The position numbers and the translations under genes are program-made. A stretch of DNA of 64,000 bases. Source: a gamma proteobacterium NOR5-3 (lineage in GTDB: Bacteria; Pseudomonadota; Gammaproteobacteria; Pseudomonadales; Halieaceae). The notes below the pieces were generated by a model, which was not told the DNA's origin, ran no database searches, and saw only the letters and a list, made by a program, of their open reading frames with translations. The DNA is taken from assembly GCA_000158155.1 (NCBI GenBank), contig DS999405.1, positions 582,910 to 646,909 on the forward strand. The letters are read 5' to 3'. Positions within the stretch are counted from its first letter, which is position 1, and every line of letters starts with the position of its first letter. Shown here piece after piece: positions 1 through 6,824 of the stretch.

Positions 1-1073
1 TCGATCCGAACGGCGCGTTCATAGATCGCTATGAACCCTGGTCTCAGGATACGCAGACCATCGCCGGGTTTGGTCAGGTGCAGTTCGAGTTATCCGAAGA
101 CCTTTCACTGATACTGGGTGGACGCTACGCGAGTGAAGACAAGGACTTTGAGTTCGAGCGGTATTTTGCACAGTACCAGACCAACAACCGGCTGGATATT
201 CCGGGAGGACCCGGTGGACCGCCTGTGGTTGCAACCGACAGCCGTAGCGAGAGTAAATTCACTGGTGCCGTGACCTTACAATGGGACTACAGCGACAACA
301 CCATGTTGTACGCAAATTTTTCACAGGGCCACAAGACCGGCGGCTTCAGTGACCGCATTGAGGGGCCCGGCGCGGATTTCGAGTTTGACGAGGAGAACGT
401 TGATTCCTTCGAGGTCGGTGCAAAAGCAAGCTTGCTCGATGGCGCCTTGGCTTTGAATATTGCGCTATATCATATGGATATTGAAGGTCTGCAGCTCTCC
501 ACGCAGATTCCGGGCGACGTTCCAGCCTTTGCGGTATCAAATGCGGCTGACTCAACCAGCCGGGGAATTGAGTTTGACTCCACCTGGGCTGTGAGCAGTG
601 TGTGGACTTTGGGAGCCAACTTCGCCTACACCGACGCCGAGTACGACTCGTTCCCCGGTGCAGAGTGTTTTCCGGGGACTCCGGTGGATCCCGACCCTGA
701 GACAGGGACCTGTGACCTTGCCGGACTTCCATTGATCTTTGCGCCGGAGCTCAAGGCGGCGCTGTTTGCAGACTTTCAGATTAGCGATGCGGTGGGAGGC
801 TGGGGTATCGGCGGGCGTCTGGATGTATCGTACTCCGACGAGTTCTATACCGATATTTCCTATGAGGATAATGTGCTTACAGAATCCTTCACCCTCTACA
901 ACGCTGTCCTGAGAATGAACTCACCCTCGGAGCGGTTCACGGTTTCACTGATCGGCAAGAACCTGACTAACGAGAAGTACTGCGCTTGGTGCATTCCATC
1001 GGGCCCCAACATTCTTGCGGCTATGAATCCGCCGCGAGAGATCGCCCTGCAACTGCGGGCCACCTTCGACTAG
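1..1073 (+). CDS. TonB-dependent receptor, C-terminal part (5' truncated)
   Basis: The reading frame is open from base 3 of the window, so the N-terminal plug domain and signal peptide lie outside. About 356 residues of the outer-membrane beta-barrel are visible, with alternating aromatic strands such as GGRYASEDKDFEF and NFSQGHKTGGFS, and the protein ends in the typical terminal strand ALQLRATFD with an aromatic penultimate position. The family imports large or scarce ligands with energy from TonB. The substrate cannot be read from this fragment. It lies 42 bases upstream of a GST-SDR-aldehyde dehydrogenase run on the same strand, which suggests that it imports the substrate of that run (inference). 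Confidence 0.9.
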   Translation, partial: DPNGAFIDRYEPWSQDTQTIAGFGQVQFELSEDLSLILGGRYASEDKDFEFERYFAQYQTNNRLDIPGGPGGPPVVATDSRSESKFTGAVTLQWDYSDNTMLYANFSQGHKTGGFSDRIEGPGADFEFDEENVDSFEVGAKASLLDGALALNIALYHMDIEGLQLSTQIPGDVPAFAVSNAADSTSRGIEFDSTWAVSSVWTLGANFAYTDAEYDSFPGAECFPGTPVDPDPETGTCDLAGLPLIFAPELKAALFADFQISDAVGGWGIGGRLDVSYSDEFYTDISYEDNVLTESFTLYNAVLRMNSPSERFTVSLIGKNLTNEKYCAWCIPSGPNILAAMNPPREIALQLRATFD

Positions 1074-1115
1074 TTCCATGATTCGAAGAATCAACAGTCA
1101 TACGGAGACGTACCT

Positions 1116-1892
1116 ATGGGAGTAGTCGCACCCAAAAATACTGAAGTTTTGGACTTAAAGGGCTTGCATCTCTATCACAGCGGTATCTCCAATTGCTCCA
1201 TGCGGGTCCGTATTGTGCTGGAGGAGAAGGGGCTTGATTGGGAAAGTCACCATCTCAACATTCTTGTCAAAGAGCACATTACTCCCGAGTACTTTGGCAT
1301 TAACCCGAATGGATTGGTGCCAACGCTGGTGCACGACGGTGTGGTTATTATCGAGTCCGACGACATCATTGATTACATTGATGACGCGTTCCCAGACCCG
1401 CCCCTGAAACCTGCAGGCGAGAGCGACCGTGAGCAAATGTACTACTGGCTGCGTAAGGCGGTTGAGATCCACGTCAAAGCCGTAAAGACCTACATCTATT
1501 ACAAGCGCGTGGGTAAAAACATGGCTCATGATGCGGAAGAAGACGAGAAGTACCGTAATCTGCAAACCAATCCGGAACTGCTCGATTTTCACCGCAAGAG
1601 CACAACCACCGGATTCACAGATGAAGATGTCGGCAAGGCAAAAGGCATTCTTGATGACTGCTTTAAGACTCTGGACAACCAGCTCTCAGAAAGCGAATGG
1701 ATTGCTGGAAATGAGTTCTCCCTGGCCGACGTTGCTTGGATGCCGCTACATTTCACCCTCGACAAACTCGCGGGATATTCCTTCGAGCCCTATGCCAATC
1801 TCGGCGACTGGGCCCATCGCATCAGTCAGCGCGATAGCTTTCAAAAGGCCGTGCTCGACTGGTGGCCAGCGCACATGGGAGGTAAGAACTAA
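1116..1892 (+). CDS. Glutathione S-transferase family protein (first of a pair)
   Basis: A 258-residue protein with a thioredoxin-fold N-terminal GST domain starting at LHLYHSGISNCSMRVRIVLEEKG. NPNGLVPTLVHDG is the cis-proline glutathione site and ESDDIIDYID the gamma-glutamyl-binding segment. The helical C-terminal domain contains EWIAGNEFSLADV. The N-terminal Ser/Cys (SNCS) could be the thiol-activating position. GSTs attack electrophilic carbons or cleave ether or thioether bonds with glutathione. The stop codon abuts the start of the next GST without any spacing, so the two are probably translationally coupled. Bacterial beta-etherases belong to this superfamily, but this copy is too divergent for me to assign a substrate. 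Confidence 0.88.
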   Translation: MGVVAPKNTEVLDLKGLHLYHSGISNCSMRVRIVLEEKGLDWESHHLNILVKEHITPEYFGINPNGLVPTLVHDGVVIIESDDIIDYIDDAFPDPPLKPAGESDREQMYYWLRKAVEIHVKAVKTYIYYKRVGKNMAHDAEEDEKYRNLQTNPELLDFHRKSTTTGFTDEDVGKAKGILDDCFKTLDNQLSESEWIAGNEFSLADVAWMPLHFTLDKLAGYSFEPYANLGDWAHRISQRDSFQKAVLDWWPAHMGGKN

Positions 1893-2699
1893 ATGCTTGA
1901 ACTTTATCACCACGGTTCTTCCGTCTGCGCGGCCAAGGTCCGCTTCGCCCTTGCTGAGAAAGGTATAGAGGTTGATGAGGGCCACTACATTGATATTCTC
2001 GCGGGGGAGCAATTCACCGACGAATACCGAAAGATCAATCCAAAGGCGGTGGTGCCATCGCTGGTCCACGACGATAAGGTTCTCAACGAATCGACGGTCA
2101 TTTGTGAGTACATCGATGATGAGTTCGCCGGGCCGGAGCTGGTTCCCGGTGATGCCTACGGCCGGGCTCAGATGCGTATGTGGACGAAAGCCGTGGACGA
2201 GCAGCTGCATCCGGCCTGTGGCGAGTTGACCTTCGTTTGCTGTCATCGTCATATCGTTTTGCGACTACCTCCGGAGAAGTTGGATGAATTTCTCGCCAGC
2301 ACGCCGGATCAGTCGGTAACGTCCAAGTGGAAAGCGCGAAAGCAGGAGATAGTTAGGGAAGGCTTCGAAGCTCCGGGTATCGAAGACACAATACGTCTCT
2401 ATTACAACTATCTGGTGAAGATGAACGAAGCGCTCGCCGATCATGAGTGGTTGGCGGGTGATACGTTCTCTTTGGCAGATATCGGTTTAGCGCCCTATGT
2501 AAACCGCCTCGACATGCTAGGTATGTCGGGCATGTGGGAAGGTCGTTTGACCGAAGTTGAACGCTGGTTTGACGCGATCAAAGCCAGACCGCGTTTTAAA
2601 GAGGTATTTTTGGACTGGTGCCCGGAAAAGCTCACAGAAGATCTCAAAACCTTCGGTGAGCAAAGTTGGCCGGAAGTGAAAAAAATAATTGGCATCTAG
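1893..2699 (+). CDS. Glutathione S-transferase, LigF-like
   Basis: A 268-residue GST that begins at the base after the previous stop. The N-terminal domain shows LYHHGSSVCAAKVRFALAEKG, INPKAVVPSLVHDDKV and ESTVICEYIDDEF. The helical domain starts with RAQMRMWTKAVDE and later has WLAGDTFSLADIG. The stretches ESTVICEY and MRxWTKxVDE recall the beta-aryl ether-cleaving enzyme LigF of Sphingobium, from memory and without alignment. A likely role is glutathione-dependent cleavage or isomerisation of an aromatic or other electrophile taken up by the adjoining receptor. Maleylacetoacetate isomerase-type or stress GSTs are alternatives. Confidence 0.85.
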   Translation: MLELYHHGSSVCAAKVRFALAEKGIEVDEGHYIDILAGEQFTDEYRKINPKAVVPSLVHDDKVLNESTVICEYIDDEFAGPELVPGDAYGRAQMRMWTKAVDEQLHPACGELTFVCCHRHIVLRLPPEKLDEFLASTPDQSVTSKWKARKQEIVREGFEAPGIEDTIRLYYNYLVKMNEALADHEWLAGDTFSLADIGLAPYVNRLDMLGMSGMWEGRLTEVERWFDAIKARPRFKEVFLDWCPEKLTEDLKTFGEQSWPEVKKIIGI

Positions 2700-2721
2700 C
2701 TGTAAAAGGAATTGTTCGATC

Positions 2722-3477
2722 ATGGATAGACTCAAGGGAAAAGTCGCCGTAGTAACCGGCGCAGCGCAGGGAATCGGCGCAGCCTATGCGAAGGGGCTCG
2801 CTTCGGAGGGAGCTCGGGTTGTGGTATGCGACCTGAGTGAGCCCACGGAGATTGTGGCCCAGATCAACGGGTCTGGTGGCGAAGCCATGGGCATCGTGGC
2901 CGATGTTACTGATGATGAGTCCCTGAACAGACTTGTCGTCGAGGTCGAGGAAAATTTTGGCCCTATCGAAATCCTGGTCAATAACGCGGCGATCTTTGCG
3001 TCCATTCAGTTCAAGCCGTTCACGGAACTGAGCAATGAGGAATGGGATGCGGTTATGCGAGTGAATGCCCGCGGGCCATTTCAGGCCACCAAGGCCGTGC
3101 TGCCAAGCATGAAGAAGAACGGTCGGGGCAAGGTGATAAACATTGCGTCCGGTACGTTCCTGCGAGGCGCCCCCATGTTCTGTCACTACGTAGCATCCAA
3201 GGGCGCGGTGGTTGGTCAGACCCGTTCCCTGGCCCGCGAGCTCGGCTCCAGCAATGTCTACGTTAATTGCATTATGGTCGGACTGACAGAGAGTGAGGGT
3301 GTTGCGGCGAGCAAACAGTACGATATGGCGCGCTCGGCAACGCACAATATGCGCATTATCCAACGGGACATGGTCCCCGAGGACCTGCTGGGAACTCTCT
3401 ATTACCTGGCAAGCGAAGACAGTGATTTTATCTCCGGACAATGCGTAAACGTCGATGGTGGAGCCCTGTCTTACTAA
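2722..3477 (+). CDS. Short-chain dehydrogenase/reductase (SDR)
   Basis: A 251-residue classical SDR counted from ATG 2722 (MDRLKGKVAVVTGAAQGIGA), which follows an AAAGGA ribosome site; an upstream in-frame ATG at 2689 overlaps the GST end and is less likely. The cofactor motif TGxxxGIG lies near residue 12, and the NNAA structural motif follows. The catalytic triad is Ser143, Tyr156 and Lys160 (HYVASK). The protein ends with the usual GQCVNVDGG segment. It oxidises an alcohol or reduces a ketone with NAD(P)H in the cytoplasm. Next to LigF-like GSTs it could act like a C-alpha-dehydrogenase (LigD-type) that prepares the substrate, but the sequence alone does not fix the substrate. Confidence 0.9.
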   Translation: MDRLKGKVAVVTGAAQGIGAAYAKGLASEGARVVVCDLSEPTEIVAQINGSGGEAMGIVADVTDDESLNRLVVEVEENFGPIEILVNNAAIFASIQFKPFTELSNEEWDAVMRVNARGPFQATKAVLPSMKKNGRGKVINIASGTFLRGAPMFCHYVASKGAVVGQTRSLARELGSSNVYVNCIMVGLTESEGVAASKQYDMARSATHNMRIIQRDMVPEDLLGTLYYLASEDSDFISGQCVNVDGGALSY

Positions 3478-3508
3478 GGGCAGATGATCAATTAAAAATG
3501 GATGCATC

Positions 3509-4951
3509 GTGAATATAGCTGAACAACAGACTCTGGGGCACTGGATTAACGGTGAATGGCTTTCTTCCCAGGATAGGGGGACATTCACCGTCCACAATCC
3601 TGTCGATGATTCAGCGTTTGCTGAGGTTGCGGAGGGTTCTGCCGCTGAAATAAATATGGCGGTTGAGGCAGCTCATGAGTCATTTCAGAGTTATCGCAAC
3701 ACATCGGTGAATGATCGCGAAGCCTGGCTGGCCCGGGCCGCGGCGCTATTGGAAGAACGCAGAGGCGAGTTTGTTGACCTGCTTATTGACGAAGCCGGGT
3801 CAACGTTTACCAAAGCTCAGTTCGAGACTGGCAAAGCTGTCAGTTTTATTCGCGCTGCGATTGGTATGGTGCGGCGGGTAAGTGGTGAGACCCTGCCCAG
3901 TGACTATCCCGGTCGTCTTAGCCTCACCTGGCGAGAGCCTCGAGGTGTTGTGGCGGTCATCACGCCCTTTAATGTGCCTCTGATCAAGGCCAGCCGCCTG
4001 TGCGCCAATGCCCTGGCTACCGGTAGTACGGTCGTGCTTCTGCCGTCAGAGCATACACCGGTAATAGCGCTGAAATTTGCGCAGCTACTGAATTACGCCG
4101 GATTCCCACCGGGCACCGTGAATGTTGTTGCGGGTAATGGTTATAAGATAGGCGACTCGCTGGTAACGCACCCGTTGGTGAAGTCGGTGACGTTTACGGG
4201 GTCCACGGTGGTCGGTAAGCATATTCAAGAGCTATGCGCGAAGGGCAACAAACATGTGACGCTGGAGCTTGGGGGCAAAAATCCCCTGGTGATTCTCGAT
4301 GACGCGAGCCTGCAGGATGCCGTGCAAGGCGCGGTGCGAGGCATGTTTATGCATCAGGGGCAGGCTTGTATTAGTTCCAGCCGAATCTACGTACAGAAAG
4401 GGATTTATCCGAAATTCATCGAGATATACAAGGGCGCCGTTGCGAAGCTCGGGCGAGGCGAACTGCGTGATCCGGACACCATTATCGGTCCGATCATCAG
4501 CGACCGGCAACGTGAGCGGATACGGCGGCATATCAGTGATGCCCAGGAAAAAGGCGCAGAGGTATTGGTTGGAGGCGACTGGGATGGCAATCGCTGTGAA
4601 CCCACTGTGCTCCTAAATGTTTCGGAAGACATGGAATGTTTTGCCGAAGAGACCTTTGGCCCGGTGGTAAGTGTGTATGTTATCGATGATCTCGACCAGG
4701 CTTTAGCGGCGGCAAACAATTCGCGTTACGGGCTTAGTTCGGCTATTTATACAAGCGATATCAACGCTGCATTGCGTTACGCCAAGTCAGTTGAGGCCGG
4801 CATGGTGCATATTAACGGCCCATCCATTACCGATGAAGCGCACGTACCTTTCGGCGGGGTTGGCGACAGCGGATTTGGTCGCGAGGGCACGGAAGCCGAT
4901 ATAGATGCGCTCACGGAGTTGAAGTGGGTGACCGTGCAGATGAACAGCTGA
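3509..4951 (+). CDS. NAD(P)-dependent aldehyde dehydrogenase
   Basis: A 480-residue aldehyde dehydrogenase beginning at a GTG codon. The general base is Glu253 in LELGGKNP and the nucleophile is Cys287 in MHQGQACIS, 34 residues apart as in the family. TPFNVPL is the Rossmann-side nucleotide region, FTGSTVVG the cofactor loop and EETFGPV the late signature. It oxidises an aldehyde to a carboxylate in the cytoplasm. Its position directly after the SDR gives an alcohol-to-aldehyde-to-acid sequence of steps. Benzaldehyde/vanillin-type dehydrogenases have this length, but the substrate is not determined. Confidence 0.93.
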   Translation: MNIAEQQTLGHWINGEWLSSQDRGTFTVHNPVDDSAFAEVAEGSAAEINMAVEAAHESFQSYRNTSVNDREAWLARAAALLEERRGEFVDLLIDEAGSTFTKAQFETGKAVSFIRAAIGMVRRVSGETLPSDYPGRLSLTWREPRGVVAVITPFNVPLIKASRLCANALATGSTVVLLPSEHTPVIALKFAQLLNYAGFPPGTVNVVAGNGYKIGDSLVTHPLVKSVTFTGSTVVGKHIQELCAKGNKHVTLELGGKNPLVILDDASLQDAVQGAVRGMFMHQGQACISSSRIYVQKGIYPKFIEIYKGAVAKLGRGELRDPDTIIGPIISDRQRERIRRHISDAQEKGAEVLVGGDWDGNRCEPTVLLNVSEDMECFAEETFGPVVSVYVIDDLDQALAAANNSRYGLSSAIYTSDINAALRYAKSVEAGMVHINGPSITDEAHVPFGGVGDSGFGREGTEADIDALTELKWVTVQMNS

Positions 4952-4963
4952 GGTTCGTACGAT

Positions 4964-5485
4964 ATGGAAACCTGGAGACGCACCGGCGCGAGCATCCCTG
5001 ATTTTGAATTCAATCTGCTTAATGGCGAGACCTGGGGGAGCCTGGACGCTATTGACGGTCGGTTTACCCTGCTGAATATTTATCGCGGAAAATGGTGCCA
5101 TCAGTGCACCCGGCACTTGCAGCAACTGGATGAACTTATTCCCGCGTTTGCGGAGCGTGAGGTGTCGGTGGTGGCCGTTAGCGCGGACACCCGGCAGCGA
5201 GCCGAAGAGTTCTCGGAAACCCTTGCTATTCGTAATCTCAGGGTGGGGTACGAAATGCCACTGGAAAAAGCGCGGGAGCTGGGTGTGTTTGTTTCTGCGC
5301 AGGCCAAGGAAGAGGAAATGCCCTTATTTTGCGAACCTGCGCACTTTCTTATCAGATCGGATCATACGATTTTTGCAGCGTGGATTTCCTCCTGTGCCTT
5401 CGCCCGAACGTCGCCGCAGGGGATACTCGATTATGTGGACTTCATCGGTGAGAAGGTCAACAAGGTTCCGCGAGGCTCCGCTTAA
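4964..5485 (+). CDS. AhpC/TSA-type thioredoxin-fold protein
   Basis: A 173-residue protein of the peroxiredoxin (AhpC/TSA) superfamily. The active-site segment is RGKWCHQCTRH near residue 46, a CxxC arrangement instead of the single peroxidatic Cys in PxxTxxC of ordinary peroxiredoxins. VVAVSADTRQRAEEF is the typical second strand. There is no signal peptide, so it is cytoplasmic. It lies 12 bases after the aldehyde dehydrogenase and is probably the last gene of that operon, where it would deal with peroxide or disulfide stress from the pathway (inference). Confidence 0.8.
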   Translation: METWRRTGASIPDFEFNLLNGETWGSLDAIDGRFTLLNIYRGKWCHQCTRHLQQLDELIPAFAEREVSVVAVSADTRQRAEEFSETLAIRNLRVGYEMPLEKARELGVFVSAQAKEEEMPLFCEPAHFLIRSDHTIFAAWISSCAFARTSPQGILDYVDFIGEKVNKVPRGSA

Positions 5486-5505
5486 TTAGCGAGTCCTCCT
5501 GAGCG

Positions 5506-6273
5506 CTAACTTTGCTCTGATCCAATCGTGTCTGCTGCAGCCTCTTTGCGCTTAAGCCGTTGGTGAGAGTCTTCCGATAGTCCCATCTGCCAGTAGCCGC
5601 TGGTATAGAGATGGGATCGGGGTACGCCCGCTTCGTCTCTGAAGTAACGTCGCAACTCGCGCGCGCAGTGCGATTCTCCCGCAATCCATACGCCGCCGGT
5701 TCCCCCGGGTAGGGAAAGCCCTCGGACAGCATCCACAAGCACGGTATTTGGCATTGCCGGGTGGGGATTAATTACCCACTGAATGTCGATTCCCGGTGGC
5801 GCCTTCACCGCATGCTTATCCTCTGGGCTGACAACTTCAAAAACAGCGATGCCTTTGGTCTCGGGACTCAGGCGCTCGAGATTCGCTTCCAGGGCGGGCA
5901 TTGCACTCATGTCGCCTGCCAGGAGTACCCAGTCTCCGGTGTCGTTGACGAGCTTGGGCCCGGAGGGACCTTTGAGGCCTATAGGCGAACCTGTCTGTGC
6001 GTCTTTGGCCCACGTCGACGCCGGCCCGGGTTCGTCGTGGATGAAAAAGTCGATGTCCACCTCGGGTCGCGGGTCGCAACGATAGCCGCGGATTGTATAA
6101 GTTCTTACTGTCTGTGATTCCGCCGCGCCCTCGAACACAAGTTTGCAATTTGCCGACTCGCTCTTTTCAGGAAATTCCCGAAGGTCCTCCCCGGTGAGGG
6201 TGATGCGTATTAAGCGAGGCGTAACGTAAGCTTTTTTGGCAACAGTCAGGTGTCGCATGCGTGACTTAGACAT
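5506..6273 (-). CDS. Siderophore-interacting protein (FAD-dependent ferric reductase family)
   Basis: A 255-residue flavoprotein of the ViuB/YqjH (SIP) family. The N-terminal FAD-binding barrel includes the RTYTIRGYR motif (RxYTxR) near residue 76 and the FFIHDEPGPASTWA segment. The C-terminal NAD(P)H-binding half has LLAGDMSAMPALE and ends in VWIAGESHCARELRRYFRDE and SGYWQMG. It releases iron from ferric siderophores by reduction in the cytoplasm. It is convergent with the peroxiredoxin gene, 20 bases away. Its start overlaps the 3' end of the upstream leftward gene by 8 bases, so the two are co-translated. A TonB receptor gene lies divergently just beyond that gene, which fits iron uptake. 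Confidence 0.9.
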   Translation of the reverse strand: MSKSRMRHLTVAKKAYVTPRLIRITLTGEDLREFPEKSESANCKLVFEGAAESQTVRTYTIRGYRCDPRPEVDIDFFIHDEPGPASTWAKDAQTGSPIGLKGPSGPKLVNDTGDWVLLAGDMSAMPALEANLERLSPETKGIAVFEVVSPEDKHAVKAPPGIDIQWVINPHPAMPNTVLVDAVRGLSLPGGTGGVWIAGESHCARELRRYFRDEAGVPRSHLYTSGYWQMGLSEDSHQRLKRKEAAADTIGSEQS

Positions 6274-6751
6274 GTATTCGCGTTACCTCACAGCGGAGCT
6301 CGGGCAGATCAGTCGCTTTTTCTTCGTCACAAAAGAACACAGTATCAATCTTGTGGTTGCGGCACAGGGCAGCGAGTTCCTTTGGGTATCGCAGTTCAGC
6401 GTTTCCGATCCTGGTGCGGTGGTTCCAGGGTTCATCGTCAATAAAGAACAACACTTCGAAATGTTTTTCATCCTCCAGCTTGCGCAGAATACGATATTCG
6501 TCGTACCCCGTTCCGAGAATGATTGCGCGGCGTTTTGGTCGCGTTAGTCTCAGCAGAAGGTCACCTAGCTTGGCAAATCTCATATCCGTTGTTACATCAG
6601 TCCATGCAGTTTTTCGTTGTTGTGATTTAAGCCGGTCCAGGCGCCCGATGATAGAGTTATCTTGCGTTTGCTTGGTTCTCAATTCGAGAATACTGAGGCC
6701 GCGATGTGCCATATTATAATTCGATAGCCAAACAATTAGAGTGCCAGACAC
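6266..6751 (-). CDS. Unrecognised small protein with a Rossmann-like (CoA-binding/sugar-epimerase-like) fold
   Basis: At most 161 residues; an in-frame ATG at 6709 gives 147 and avoids overlap with the promoter region of the divergent receptor. Residues after about 73 read RRAIILGTGYDEYRILRKL followed by FEVLFFIDDEPWNHRTRIG and IDTVFF. This resembles the N-terminal nucleotide-binding half of PglD or CapD/WbpM-type proteins: GxGxxG-like turn, then a 'cargo description' strand with D-D-x-P. No catalytic epimerase half is present. It overlaps the siderophore-interacting reductase gene by 8 bases. Function is unknown; a regulatory or cofactor-binding role beside iron reduction is a guess. Confidence 0.6.
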   Translation of the reverse strand: MSGTLIVWLSNYNMAHRGLSILELRTKQTQDNSIIGRLDRLKSQQRKTAWTDVTTDMRFAKLGDLLLRLTRPKRRAIILGTGYDEYRILRKLEDEKHFEVLFFIDDEPWNHRTRIGNAELRYPKELAALCRNHKIDTVFFCDEEKATDLPELRCEVTRIHV

Positions 6752-6824
6752 ACTGTTAGTTGGTTCCTTGCCGCAGAAGATAGCAACAGTGAATAACTCT
6801 AATTACTCTAAAGGCAGCGCTACG

